Assembly: GCF_947179115.1 (NCBI RefSeq)
Contig: NZ_CAMXCI010000001.1
Span: forward strand, 248,001-312,000
From: Commensalibacter papalotli
Lineage (GTDB): Bacteria > Pseudomonadota > Alphaproteobacteria > Acetobacterales > Acetobacteraceae
Length of the DNA stretch: 64,000 bases
Direction: 5' to 3'
Part shown: piece after piece, positions 42,095 to 52,399 of the stretch
How the letters are laid out: each line of letters opens with the position of its first letter
Numbering within the stretch: position 1 is the stretch's first letter
Notes under the pieces: generated by a model
Database searches by the model: none
What the model was told of the DNA's origin: nothing
The model's input: only the letters and a program-made list of their open reading frames with translations
Program-made: the position numbers and the translations under genes

Positions 42095-43457
42095 TTTTAT
42101 TTGGCATAAACATAAAGATAAAGGCACTGATCACTGTGATACAACCAAGATAAAACCACGTATAATGAAAATGTGTCGCAGGCACAGCATGAAGATGAAT
42201 TTTCTCATCTAATGTTAATAATATCGCAGAAACTGCAACGCCCGCTGCCATAGAAACTTGCATAACGGTTGATAACAAACAACTGCCTGCAGGTTGTCTT
42301 TTGGCTGATAGATCTAATACAGTAGAAGTATTCATTGCTGTGAACTGCATAGAGTTAATAAAGCCTGTGATAAACATTAAGGCTGCAATAAAGGTCCAAC
42401 TGGAATGATCATTAACAAAGCAATAAGACATATAAGATGCGCTTAGAAGAATAGTGTTGATAAATAGGAAATTGCGGTATCCCATAAATTTAATAGAGTG
42501 CGATACAAAAGGCTTGGCAATCATAGCTGCAAAGGCAAGAGGTAACATTGCCACGCCGCAAGCTACGGGGGATAGCCCCATTAATCTTTGTAACATTAAA
42601 GGAATCATGAATGGAACAGCACCACAGCCTAATCGTGCAACCAGATTTCCTAATATACCAATGGAAAAGCTTTTAATTTTAAAAAGAGTGGGGCTAAATA
42701 AAGGATAATCATGATACAACGATCTTACCCAATATAGAGCCAGTAAACATAATCCGATGCAAAAGATGATCGTGGGTGGTGTATAGTTTTGTGTTTCACT
42801 GTAAAGACTTAGTGCATAGGTAATTAATGCAATTGCCGCTGCAAAAATAATATATCCCCATCGATCAATACGAACGGCTTTGTCACTTTGCCTGGGAAAA
42901 TAATGTAGTGCAAAATAAATACCAACTAAGCCAAACGGAACGTTAATCAGAAAAATCATAGACCAATCTAGATATGTTGCAATCATCCCTCCAGCAATTG
43001 GGCCAATTAAGGGGCCCATAAGCCCTGGAATAGTCACTAAACTTAGTGCTTTAACCAGCTCTTTTTTAGGAAATGTTTGAATAATCGCCAAGCGCCCAAC
43101 GGGTAACATCATAGCACCGCCTATTCCTTGGATAATTCGGGCGGCCAAAAGTTGATTTAATGTATGCGAAATTCCACAAAGAAAAGAGCCCAAAGTAAAA
43201 ATACATAAGGCAATACAAAAAACAATACGACAGCTATATTTTTGGCATAAAACACCTGTCAAAGGAATGAATATGGCATTAGCAATCATATAATAAATAA
43301 TTATATTTTTCGTAACAGCCAAAGGAGCGTGAAAAACACCAGACAAATAGGGAATAATCGTATTAACAGAGGTCGTATCTAACGATGCCATAAAAAAAGC
43401 AATTGCCGCAACGATTGGCAGTAATTTTCTTTGTTTATCTATGTTGATATCACTCAT
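42087..43457 (-). CDS. MFS drug/solute:proton exporter (DHA2-like)
   Basis: A 456-residue major-facilitator protein with about 14 hydrophobic segments. N-terminal MDR motifs include FMASLDTTSVNTIIP (the DHA2 LDxTIVNVALP pattern), LAARIIQGIGGAMMLPVGR and the motif C-like GPLIGPIAGGMIA. This matches EmrB/QacA-type proton-coupled drug exporters. No EmrA-like adaptor is adjacent. The extreme 3' end overlaps the outer copy of the 103-bp tandem duplication. Divergent from the SrfB-like operon. Confidence 0.85.
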   Translation of the reverse strand: MSDINIDKQRKLLPIVAAIAFFMASLDTTSVNTIIPYLSGVFHAPLAVTKNIIIYYMIANAIFIPLTGVLCQKYSCRIVFCIALCIFTLGSFLCGISHTLNQLLAARIIQGIGGAMMLPVGRLAIIQTFPKKELVKALSLVTIPGLMGPLIGPIAGGMIATYLDWSMIFLINVPFGLVGIYFALHYFPRQSDKAVRIDRWGYIIFAAAIALITYALSLYSETQNYTPPTIIFCIGLCLLALYWVRSLYHDYPLFSPTLFKIKSFSIGILGNLVARLGCGAVPFMIPLMLQRLMGLSPVACGVAMLPLAFAAMIAKPFVSHSIKFMGYRNFLFINTILLSASYMSYCFVNDHSSWTFIAALMFITGFINSMQFTAMNTSTVLDLSAKRQPAGSCLLSTVMQVSMAAGVAVSAILLTLDEKIHLHAVPATHFHYTWFYLGCITVISAFIFMFMPNKRV

Positions 43458-43692
43458 GATTTTTGATGTAGTTACTTTGTTTTATTTTATGTATGATATA
43501 GAAGAATACATGATGAATAGTATTTATGGCTTTTATATGCTTTTTTTAATCAAAAAACATATCAAAAGCAACATAATGAATATTATTTTAAACAAAATTA
43601 AACCATAATAAATTTATAAAATTAATATTGTTTTCTGCTTTAATTATAGTAATCAATACTGACTTTTTAATCATTAAGAGAGTAAAGATCGT

Positions 43693-46629
43693 ATGAACCG
43701 CACTATTACGCTTATTCCTGACAGTGGCTTGCAATTTTGGTCCTTCGCTTTTTCTACTGAGCAGATTAAGAATATTCGATGCTGGTTTTGGGAGGAACGT
43801 GACGGTGAATACGAAGATGGTAGACCACGTTATATATTGCATGCCTTACAAGAAGACCAAGAAACAGGGGTTATCAAAGACCCCTTGACGGGCCGTGCTC
43901 CTCCAGAAGATCAAATTTATGATGTGACTTGGAAATCAGTGATTCAATTCTTAAAGAATCAATGGTTGCCTTTACCTTTTTTTGCATTGCTTTCTTCTGA
44001 ACAGGGTGGCAGTAAAGTATTCCGTAAAGGGCCAGGAAATTGGGTGCGAGGTCGCTTTGCAGAAATGGAAAAAGATCAAATTCATCTTGATCTTGTTTTT
44101 GATACGACTTTAGAGGAATTATCCGGTGACGGTTTATATAATGCACCGACTTTTGAAGATAGCCAACGCCAAGATCATTTTAAATTTGTTTCTTCTTTGG
44201 GGGATATTGCTTGGTTTTTAAACGAGGCTTGGGTTGGAGATTGGCTTTTAAAGGTTCAGCAAGAAGCTCAAGAGAAATCAGAGCAAAAATCTTTTACAGA
44301 TCGTTCATATTATTGCTGGCATTATGCAGTTTATCAAACTCTTTTGCAAATTCTGCAAGAAATTCAACAAATGCCAACGATTCATTTATTAGACGGTGGT
44401 GCGGCTAAAAACCTTCAAAATATTGTTGAAGTTGATTTAGTATTAGATTTAGGTAATTCAAGAAGTTGTGGTATTTTAATTGAAGATCATTTGGGGCAGG
44501 ATTTAAATTTCTCCAGCAGCTATCCTTTGGCACTCAGAGATCTTACACGTCCTTATTTAGAATATGATCAACCTTTTCCTAGCGCCATTGAGTTTGCCAA
44601 AGCGAATTTTGGTAATGATTTATTGTCTCGTCGTTCAGGCCGTGCCAAAGCCTTTTTTTGGCCCAGTCCTGTCAGGGTAGGGTTTGAAGCAGCTCATTTA
44701 GCGGGTATGCGTATAGGAAATGAAGGGTTAACAGGACTGACGTCTCCTAAACGGTATATTTGGGATGGACGTTTATCTCTGCAAAGTTGGCGTTATAATA
44801 GTCGTTCTATTAGTGATGGAGGTCGAATTATTGATCCTCCTGTAAATGGTCCTTTTATGGCAATGATATCTCCTGAAGGACGTGTCTTATCTGATGAAGA
44901 ACGCCTATCAGGGGAAAATATCGCGACACAACCTAATTTCTCTCGCAGTTCTTTATTTACCTTTATGTTTGTCGAAATTTTAATGCAAGCGCGCTTGCAA
45001 ATGAATTCTCCGCAAAACAGAGAACAACGTCAGGATAAAACCCTGAGGCGTAGATTACGTTCTATTGTTTTAACGATGCCACCTGGTATGCCTGTTGCAG
45101 AGCAAAAAATTTTACAAACCAGAACCAAAGCAGCCATAGATCTTTGCTGGAAAATGCTGGGGTTACCATGGGATACACGCCCGCAATTACAATGTCGTTT
45201 GGACGAGGCTACAGCTACGCAAATTGTTTGGTTATATAATGAAATTACTGAGCGTTTAGGGGGGAATGTGGATGAATTCATGCGCTTGCATGGTCGTTTA
45301 CGGCCTGATCCAGAGCAAAAGGATCAAAATCTACCTTCTATTAGAGTAGCCAGCATTGATATTGGTGGTGGAACAACGGATTTGATGATCAGCTCTTATC
45401 ATGTTCCATCTGGAGAAACGATTTGCCCCAAGCAAGAATTCCGTGAAAGTTTCAAAGTAGCGGGCGATGATATATTGGAACATGTAATTACCAATGTTGT
45501 ATTGCCTCCTTTGGCAGAAGCTTTGGAAAAAGCAGGCGTCCAAGATACTCAAGTGTTGCTTAGTCGTATGATTGGTCAAGATTGGGGGGGGCAATCAGAA
45601 CAAGAGCGCCATCTTAGGCGTTTATTCGTCAGTAATATTTTGGAACCAATCTCGATTGCTGTTTTAAAAGAATATGAATCTCTTACGGATAGAAGTATCG
45701 AGGGGTTAAATCCTTTTTATGTTCGAGATATTTTAGGTAAAGATAAAGAGAATATTGCCCGATCTGCCAGTTATATTCATCGTCAAGCCGAGTTGGCTGG
45801 AGCAAAGAATTTTGATATCACCGATGTTAAGATTGCTGTTAAAGTTCAGCATGTAGAGGCTTCTATTTCTCATGTGATGGGAGAGGTAATCTCTAACCTT
45901 TGCGAAGCAATCTGGGCGTATGATTGTGATGTGTTGTTGGTCTCGGGTCGTCCGTCTCGTTTCAGACGTATTGTTGATATGATCAAGGCTGCAATGCCTG
46001 TGCCGCCTCATAGAATTGTTGGAATGTATCATTATAGAGTAGGGGCATATTATGCATTTCGTGATGAGCGAAATCGGATTAGTGATCCCAAGACAACCGT
46101 TGTTGTTGGGGCTTCATTATGTTTGCAAGCAGAAGGAAAGCTTCAAAATTTTGTGCTCAGAACGCGTGATTTAAAAATGTATTCGACGGCACGTTTCTTG
46201 GGTCGTTTGGAGAAAAATGGACAGCTACGAAATAAAAATGTTTGGCTTTCAAATATAGATCTAGAAGGCAATAACAACGAAGAGGTTGGTTTTACCATTC
46301 AAGATTTTGAAAATACGACACGTATTGGGTTTCGTCAGTTGGGAATAGAGCGTTGGCCAGCCTCGCCTTTATACACGTTGGAATTCGGTAATTTTCCTGG
46401 ATTTAACAGAGTAGCATTGCCTTTAACGGTTAAGATTGTCAGACAGGATATTGATCTGGACAAAGAGCAAGCACAAAATGATTATTCAGGCAGAGAGCAA
46501 TTTAAAGTGGCAGAAGTCATTGATCATAATGGTGAACAATATCCTCCACGTATTTTATCTTTGCGTTTGCAGACCATGCAAAATGTCGAGGGATATTGGC
46601 GTGATACAGGTCGCTTTACGTTGGCTTAA
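43693..46629 (+). CDS. SrfB-like actin/Hsp70-fold ATPase
   Basis: A 978-residue protein matching the SrfB virulence-factor family in length and pattern. Two actin-superfamily nucleotide motifs are visible: phosphate-1 LDLGNSRSCGIL at 251-262 and phosphate-2 SIDIGGGTTDLMI at 554-566, with VSGRPSRFRRIVDMI downstream as the adenosine-type motif. It therefore should be a cytosolic ATPase that may switch or polymerise. SrfB is known from the Salmonella srfABC locus, but its biochemistry is not settled. First of a seven-gene operon; the SrfC-like gene follows after 17 nt. Confidence 0.85.
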   Translation: MNRTITLIPDSGLQFWSFAFSTEQIKNIRCWFWEERDGEYEDGRPRYILHALQEDQETGVIKDPLTGRAPPEDQIYDVTWKSVIQFLKNQWLPLPFFALLSSEQGGSKVFRKGPGNWVRGRFAEMEKDQIHLDLVFDTTLEELSGDGLYNAPTFEDSQRQDHFKFVSSLGDIAWFLNEAWVGDWLLKVQQEAQEKSEQKSFTDRSYYCWHYAVYQTLLQILQEIQQMPTIHLLDGGAAKNLQNIVEVDLVLDLGNSRSCGILIEDHLGQDLNFSSSYPLALRDLTRPYLEYDQPFPSAIEFAKANFGNDLLSRRSGRAKAFFWPSPVRVGFEAAHLAGMRIGNEGLTGLTSPKRYIWDGRLSLQSWRYNSRSISDGGRIIDPPVNGPFMAMISPEGRVLSDEERLSGENIATQPNFSRSSLFTFMFVEILMQARLQMNSPQNREQRQDKTLRRRLRSIVLTMPPGMPVAEQKILQTRTKAAIDLCWKMLGLPWDTRPQLQCRLDEATATQIVWLYNEITERLGGNVDEFMRLHGRLRPDPEQKDQNLPSIRVASIDIGGGTTDLMISSYHVPSGETICPKQEFRESFKVAGDDILEHVITNVVLPPLAEALEKAGVQDTQVLLSRMIGQDWGGQSEQERHLRRLFVSNILEPISIAVLKEYESLTDRSIEGLNPFYVRDILGKDKENIARSASYIHRQAELAGAKNFDITDVKIAVKVQHVEASISHVMGEVISNLCEAIWAYDCDVLLVSGRPSRFRRIVDMIKAAMPVPPHRIVGMYHYRVGAYYAFRDERNRISDPKTTVVVGASLCLQAEGKLQNFVLRTRDLKMYSTARFLGRLEKNGQLRNKNVWLSNIDLEGNNNEEVGFTIQDFENTTRIGFRQLGIERWPASPLYTLEFGNFPGFNRVALPLTVKIVRQDIDLDKEQAQNDYSGREQFKVAEVIDHNGEQYPPRILSLRLQTMQNVEGYWRDTGRFTLA

Positions 46630-46646
46630 GGAAAGAAATAATCAAG

Positions 46647-49277
46647 ATGGTTGAAGATAATCAAACAATAATAAAAATACAACAAGCCCGTAATGGTGAT
46701 GTATTAAAAGCATCTGAACAAACCTTAACTTGGTTTACAGAAAATCCCAAAGCAATTAAAGGGGATGGGGAGCGTCTAAAGGCCAGTTTAAGAAGGTTTC
46801 GCAGGCAAGCGCGCCAACTAAACAGGGCCTCTCATCAACCTCCCGCCATTGCTGTCTTTGGTGCTTCTCAGTCAGGGAAATCGTATTTAGTATCAAGCCT
46901 TGCTACGAAACCAGGGGAAACCTTGGTGGCCCATTATAAGGGTGAAAAACTAAATTTTCTACAAGATATGAACCCCCAAGGGGGGAATGAATCAACGGGA
47001 TTGGTTTCTCGGTTTACGACGAAAACGCCGACCATTGTTCAAGAGGATATGCCTGTTCCTTTGCGCCTATTATCGGCAGCAGATATTATTAAGATTTTAA
47101 CTAATACATCGCTCGAAGACTTTAAAGTCAAAGAGTTATCTATGGAAGAAGCAAAAATTGATGCTTTGTTTAATACCGCAGTAGCTTCTGCCAATGCCCA
47201 AAATACGATTTTAGATTTGGATGATGTAGAAGGGTTATTTGAGTATTTACAAGCTTTATATCCTGACTATCAGCGTTTAGAAAAGCTTGGTGAAGGATAT
47301 TGGCAAAAATTAAAAGAGATGGTGCCATCTTTACCAGCAAGTGAATGTGCGGTTTTATTTTCGCCTTTGTGGAATGGATTGCCTGAATTTACCAATTTGG
47401 CACGCTCTTTATTTATGGTCTTAGAGCAAATGGGGCAACCTGATTTTGTATATTGTTCGACAGATGCCCTGCGCCCTAGAGAAAGAAGCATTTTAAATGT
47501 AGAAACGCTTTTTACCCTTGGTCAAGCTGACCCTGGCGATGCGATTACTTTATTGACTCCAAATCAGAAAAAAGTAACGATTAATCGTTCTATTGTCACG
47601 GCTTTAACAGCAGAAATTACAGTCCCTGTTGGGGATGCGCCCTGGCCATTTTTACAAGAGACAGATTTGCTGGACTTTCCAGGGGCAAGGTCTCGGGAAA
47701 TGATTTATGATGCTCAAGAGTTTCTTGAGGCTCCTGAGGCTTTGGGACGTTTGTTCTTACGTGGCAAGGTTGCTTATTTATTTCAACGTTATGAAGCTGA
47801 ACGTGAAATTTCCGCCATGTTATTATGTATTGGGGATTCAATTCAAAGTGTATCCACATTACCAGGAATGATTGATGGTTGGATTAAAACCAGTATTGGT
47901 GCAACCTCGGCTGATAGGACCAAGCAAAGAGATAATTTATTTATTGTTTTAACCAAGTTCGATCGTGAATTTGAACAAAAAGAGGGAGATGCTCCTTCAT
48001 CGGGTTCAAGGTGGACAGCAAGAATTAATGCGAGCCTATTGGATTTTTTTAAAACGAGTAGCTGGGTAGAAGATTGGAAAAACAGTCGACCTTTTAATAA
48101 TATTTATTGGTTGCGTAGTCCTGCGATAAGCTTTCCTGCTGTCATGGATTATCAGCATATTAATAATATCTCCAAAGAAGTAGGAATAGCCTCAAGAGCT
48201 CAAACACTGGTTGATACGATGAAACAAGCTTATTTAGCTAATGTCTCTATTCAACGTTATGTGGCTGATCCCGAACAAGCTTGGGAGGCAGTATTAATGC
48301 CTAATGATGGAGGTATTACCTATCTTGCCAATGCGCTCAGTAAAGTTTGTGATGCGAATTTAAAACTAGAACAAATTGCAGCACAGACCAACCAGTTTAG
48401 TGCTAATTTATCCAGATTTATTGCACCATTTTATCATAGTGGTAATAAAGAAGAGGCTATTCAAAAAGCTTCTTTGGAAGCGCAAACCATTGCTCGTTCT
48501 TTGATGAGGTGTGTTGCGGCGCAAATGTTTGGGCCATTAATATCCAGCCTGCAAGTTACCAGAGATCAAATGATAGAAGCTTGGCGCAGTTTGGAAACGC
48601 AGTCGGCTAATCAGAGGTTTCTAATGGGCAGGGCCAGTGATGTTGATAGTTTGTTCCAAGATATGTTTCCTGATGCAGAAGACGTAAACGTTCCACAAAG
48701 CACAGAGGTTGAAGAACCAGCAACAGCTAAGGATCGTCATGAACAATATGCTGATTTGGCATTAGCTAAATGGAATAGTGTAATGGATCAATTTGCAAGC
48801 CAAGAGTATGTGGCTGATACTTATCAAATGCCATCAGAGCAACTAACCGCATTGACTGCCGAAATTGCTTTATTATCCAGAAGGCTAGACCTTAGAGATC
48901 AATTAGCAGATAAATTGCGTAAAAATGCTTCTTTGACAGGGAGTTCGTCGTTAAGAGGTGAAACGCAGGCTTTATTGGCTGAGATAGAGATTGGTAATTT
49001 TGTGAATTGGCTGGGCTATTTTAATATAGCTTTGGAACAACGTCCCATGACCAGAGGGTTAAAAGGTGAGCATATTTTTGCCCCTAAGGAACCTTTAAAA
49101 GGATTATTATTATTACCCGAGCAACCGACACCTTATAATGAGCGTTTTGTTAGAGATTGGATTTCTGCTTTGGTATGTCGTTTTGAGGAAAATGCTGGGG
49201 CTTCTGATTTAAATGGAATTGATCCAGTAGCAAACGCGTTATTAGGTAAGATTATTTCTGTATTGGAGCAAAGATAA
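46647..49277 (+). CDS. SrfC-like dynamin-type GTPase
   Basis: An 876-residue homologue of the SrfC putative-virulence-factor family. The N-terminal P-loop GASQSGKS at 72-79, the G3-type DFPG at 343-346 and the G4-type TKFD at 436-439 indicate a large GTPase domain (spread over ~70-520 with insertions), followed by long helical regions as in dynamin-like proteins. There is no signal peptide, so it acts in the cytoplasm or on the inner face of the membrane. It lies between SrfB-like (17-nt gap) and the membrane protein (1-nt gap). GTP preference is inferred from TKFD. Confidence 0.82.
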   Translation: MVEDNQTIIKIQQARNGDVLKASEQTLTWFTENPKAIKGDGERLKASLRRFRRQARQLNRASHQPPAIAVFGASQSGKSYLVSSLATKPGETLVAHYKGEKLNFLQDMNPQGGNESTGLVSRFTTKTPTIVQEDMPVPLRLLSAADIIKILTNTSLEDFKVKELSMEEAKIDALFNTAVASANAQNTILDLDDVEGLFEYLQALYPDYQRLEKLGEGYWQKLKEMVPSLPASECAVLFSPLWNGLPEFTNLARSLFMVLEQMGQPDFVYCSTDALRPRERSILNVETLFTLGQADPGDAITLLTPNQKKVTINRSIVTALTAEITVPVGDAPWPFLQETDLLDFPGARSREMIYDAQEFLEAPEALGRLFLRGKVAYLFQRYEAEREISAMLLCIGDSIQSVSTLPGMIDGWIKTSIGATSADRTKQRDNLFIVLTKFDREFEQKEGDAPSSGSRWTARINASLLDFFKTSSWVEDWKNSRPFNNIYWLRSPAISFPAVMDYQHINNISKEVGIASRAQTLVDTMKQAYLANVSIQRYVADPEQAWEAVLMPNDGGITYLANALSKVCDANLKLEQIAAQTNQFSANLSRFIAPFYHSGNKEEAIQKASLEAQTIARSLMRCVAAQMFGPLISSLQVTRDQMIEAWRSLETQSANQRFLMGRASDVDSLFQDMFPDAEDVNVPQSTEVEEPATAKDRHEQYADLALAKWNSVMDQFASQEYVADTYQMPSEQLTALTAEIALLSRRLDLRDQLADKLRKNASLTGSSSLRGETQALLAEIEIGNFVNWLGYFNIALEQRPMTRGLKGEHIFAPKEPLKGLLLLPEQPTPYNERFVRDWISALVCRFEENAGASDLNGIDPVANALLGKIISVLEQR

Positions 49278-49278
49278 A

Positions 49279-50406
49279 ATGAGTTCTCAGTTAAAGGTTT
49301 CGGCCTCAGCACCAGGGGAAGCAACAATCATTCTTGTTGGTAAGGCATTACATTATGGAGATGTTTTAACAATTTCTTTTCCTCAGTTCTCATCTATTTC
49401 TTCACAGAAAGTTATTCAACAATCCGTTGTTGGTGATGATTTATTATTGATTATTGATGCAGATAGTTTGGGTGATATTTTAGAACCTGATAGTCCTTAC
49501 CAAATAAAAGTACCAGAGCTTGAAATTACAAGTACGGTCATCTGGCCAGAAATCGTTGGAAAAAGAGGGGCAAGCACAGGGGTAATCAATACGACGAAAG
49601 CTTCGTCTCCTTCCAAAGTGAAAACACCTATAATAGAAGAAGAACAGCCAGCTTCGTTGTCTTTTGAAACAGAACCACAAACATCCTCTTTACCCTCATC
49701 TTTGATAGAGGATACTCATGGGGAACAAAAGACCGATTATTTTACTCAAATACAAAATAAAGATGATAAAGAAGAAGATGCACCTTTGGTCTCTGAACCA
49801 TCTAAAAGACATCAATCTTCTGTTCCAATCATTTTATTAAGTATTCTTGGTGTTTGTCTTTTACTGGCGGGGGGAGCAATTGCGTATATCAAATTTTCTA
49901 AGCCTCATTCTGAACCCACCAAAGAACAAATAGTTAAAAAAGAAGAACCCAAGAAAGAATTACCTAAGGCGGCTGAAACAAAACCGCCTGCGCCAGTGCA
50001 GCCTCCTAAAGCAGAACCTTCTTTTGCAGAAAATTTACAGAAAATGTCTGTGCCTGAAGTAATTGATAAAGCTCCTAATACAGTGATGATTACTCAGGAA
50101 GGCAAGCGCCGTTTAGAAGCCAAGCAATTTGACGATGGGATTTTATTATTGGAAAATGCAGCCGCTAAAGGGGATACTTTGGCGATGCTTAAATTGGGAT
50201 TATTATATAGCCCTGTTGATTTTAAAACTGGGGGAGCTATTCCCAGTCCTGATATGAGAGAGGCCGCTCGTTATTTGCAAAAAGCAGAAGAGGGTGGCCT
50301 AAAGGATGCAACAGCTCCAAGAGCAGCTTTAAAAGATTGGCTTATAAAAAAAGCGGATGAAGGTGACGATATGGCACGGTTAACTTTGAAGGATTTTTGG
50401 AAATGA
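49279..50406 (+). CDS. bitopic membrane protein with Sel1-like C-terminus
   Basis: A 375-residue protein. Residues 1-95 form a beta-rich cytosolic domain, followed by a disordered acidic linker (100-178), one membrane helix at about 182-204, a Lys/Pro/Glu stalk (205-245) and a helical domain (255-375) with Sel1-like features: GDTLAMLKLGLLY and EAARYLQKAEEGG. The topology (cytosolic N, periplasmic C) would link the two cytosolic ATPases to the exported vWA and FGE-like proteins. One nucleotide separates it from the SrfC-like gene, and it overlaps the vWA gene by 4 nt. Confidence 0.75.
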   Translation: MSSQLKVSASAPGEATIILVGKALHYGDVLTISFPQFSSISSQKVIQQSVVGDDLLLIIDADSLGDILEPDSPYQIKVPELEITSTVIWPEIVGKRGASTGVINTTKASSPSKVKTPIIEEEQPASLSFETEPQTSSLPSSLIEDTHGEQKTDYFTQIQNKDDKEEDAPLVSEPSKRHQSSVPIILLSILGVCLLLAGGAIAYIKFSKPHSEPTKEQIVKKEEPKKELPKAAETKPPAPVQPPKAEPSFAENLQKMSVPEVIDKAPNTVMITQEGKRRLEAKQFDDGILLLENAAAKGDTLAMLKLGLLYSPVDFKTGGAIPSPDMREAARYLQKAEEGGLKDATAPRAALKDWLIKKADEGDDMARLTLKDFWK

Positions 50407-52397
50407 GTTTCAATAATTTTAAGTCATTATTAAAAGTCAGTGTATCTGTTTTTGGTTTAATTGCAGGGGGAATGGTTGCTTATGCTCAAAGCTCTGAGCC
50501 TACTCCTTTAACTCCAACCGCTAAAAATAATACAACGTCCAAAACACCTTTATTAATAGAAGGCAAACATAGTCTATATCAGCGTATTATTACCCGTCCT
50601 GGTGGGATTATTTCCCCTGAGCCTTCACAAGAAAATTCTAAGCCTTTAGAAGGATTTAAAGTTTTTTACGTGTATCAGCGTCATAAAGATGATCAGGGTA
50701 AAGAAGACTGGATACAAGTTGGCACGGATCTGCAAGGCCATATTGCAGGGTGGATTCCAGTCGATAAATCGATTAATTGGTCTCATACTTTGGTGGGAGC
50801 ATTCACCAACCCTGCGGGCAGAGAACGTTCTTTATTTTTAAAGACCGAGCAAGATGAAAAACAACTGATCACTGATCCTGATACCGCACAAAAAGCCAAA
50901 GAATTAACTCAGGCAGCATTGTCTGGAAATTCGGATAAAGTTGTGGCGATGGAGCCCACTAATTATGTGGATATTACCAAAAATTTCTATTTGTTGCCGA
51001 TCTTGGATGCACAGCAAATAGAACGCCCAAGTGGCCCACCTTTGCGTTTATTGCACGTCATTTCTGCACCTGCACAAACTGGAGGTAGTCAAGTTAATGC
51101 TTCACCTGCAAATTTGCGAAATTTCAAAGCCAATTTGGTTTTTGTGATGGATACAACCATCAGTATGGAACCTTATATTGAGGAAACACAAAAAGCGGTT
51201 AAATCGATTGTCAGTCGCATTCAAAACACGGCTGTAAAAGATAATTTTCGTTTTGGTTTGGTTGCATATCGCGATAGCTTAAATGATAATCCAGATTTGG
51301 AGTATGAAACAAAAGTATTTGCTAAACCAGATTTTTCCAAGCCAATCGATGTGATTAACGATTCTATTTCTATTGTTCATGATGCCAGCGTATCGTCTAA
51401 ATCTTATGATGAAGATCCAATTGCAGGTATTAAAACAGCTTTGGATGAAATTGACTGGGATCAAGCAGCTGGTCGCTATATCATTTTAGTCACTGATGCT
51501 GGGGCTAGGGGGGCAGATCACCCAAACAGTATTACCAAGCTTGGGATCGAAGAAATTCACCAACTAGCTGAATCTAAAGGTGTTGCTGTATTTGTTGTGC
51601 ATTTATTAACACCGTCTGGGCAGAAAAATAATAACCACTTAAAAGCGGAAAAACAATATCGTGCATTGAGTAAATATGGCACCGCAGGTTCATTATATTT
51701 CCCAGTCAAAGGGGGAACCCCAGAAGCTTTTGCCGAAGTCATTCAAACATTGTCTACATCATTATTACAACAAGTTTCTAATACTACGGGTCGCCCTGTT
51801 GCTGGATTAAATCCAGATATTAAAAATGCCAAACAACAAGCAATACAAAAGCAATTACAAGTTGTTAGTCAAGCGATGAAGTTAGCTTATGTTGGTAAAG
51901 AAGAAAAAACATCTGTTCCTGATGTCGTATCCAGTTACACAACAGATCGCGATTTGACTAATCCAATTAAGAAGTCTGTCGAAGTTAGAGTGTTGTTAAC
52001 TCGTAATCAATTATCTGATCTGGCACAGGCTTTACAAATTATTCTTAAAACTGGGCTGGCTGGTCGTACTGAACCACAAACCTTCTTTACTCAATTGCGT
52101 TCCGCTTTTGCAGCCGCGGCCAGAGATCCATCTAAGATTGCGCAATCTCAGCAAATTGGAGGGATGTTGGGAGAGTATTTACAGGGATTGCCTTATAAAT
52201 CTGATATTATGAATATTTCTGAAAAAGATTGGTTGGCAATGGGTGCCATTGCACAAAGAACCATATTAAATAATGTTGAAAGTCGTTTGCGTCTTTATCA
52301 AGAATATCAAGCACATCCTGATTTATGGGTAAATCTTAGTGGAAGCAATGATCCTGGTGAAGCTGTCTATCCTGTGCCTTTGGAAGCATTGCCATAA
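50403..52397 (+). CDS. exported von Willebrand factor A-domain protein
   Basis: A 664-residue protein with a signal peptide cleaved near AYAQ. Residues ~85-200 look SH3-like (WIQVGTDLQGHIAGWIP). The vWA domain (about 243-460) has the MIDAS motif DTTIS from Asp250 and the second metal Asp in LVTDAGARG. A helical region of ~190 residues follows. vWA domains make metal-dependent protein contacts; in T6SS-associated PpkA and related complexes they occur beside FGE-like domains, as here. The ATG at 50403 overlaps the previous stop (ATGA); an upstream in-frame TTG is less likely. A periplasmic location is inferred. Confidence 0.82.
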   Translation: MSFNNFKSLLKVSVSVFGLIAGGMVAYAQSSEPTPLTPTAKNNTTSKTPLLIEGKHSLYQRIITRPGGIISPEPSQENSKPLEGFKVFYVYQRHKDDQGKEDWIQVGTDLQGHIAGWIPVDKSINWSHTLVGAFTNPAGRERSLFLKTEQDEKQLITDPDTAQKAKELTQAALSGNSDKVVAMEPTNYVDITKNFYLLPILDAQQIERPSGPPLRLLHVISAPAQTGGSQVNASPANLRNFKANLVFVMDTTISMEPYIEETQKAVKSIVSRIQNTAVKDNFRFGLVAYRDSLNDNPDLEYETKVFAKPDFSKPIDVINDSISIVHDASVSSKSYDEDPIAGIKTALDEIDWDQAAGRYIILVTDAGARGADHPNSITKLGIEEIHQLAESKGVAVFVVHLLTPSGQKNNNHLKAEKQYRALSKYGTAGSLYFPVKGGTPEAFAEVIQTLSTSLLQQVSNTTGRPVAGLNPDIKNAKQQAIQKQLQVVSQAMKLAYVGKEEKTSVPDVVSSYTTDRDLTNPIKKSVEVRVLLTRNQLSDLAQALQIILKTGLAGRTEPQTFFTQLRSAFAAAARDPSKIAQSQQIGGMLGEYLQGLPYKSDIMNISEKDWLAMGAIAQRTILNNVESRLRLYQEYQAHPDLWVNLSGSNDPGEAVYPVPLEALP

Positions 52398-52399
52398 AT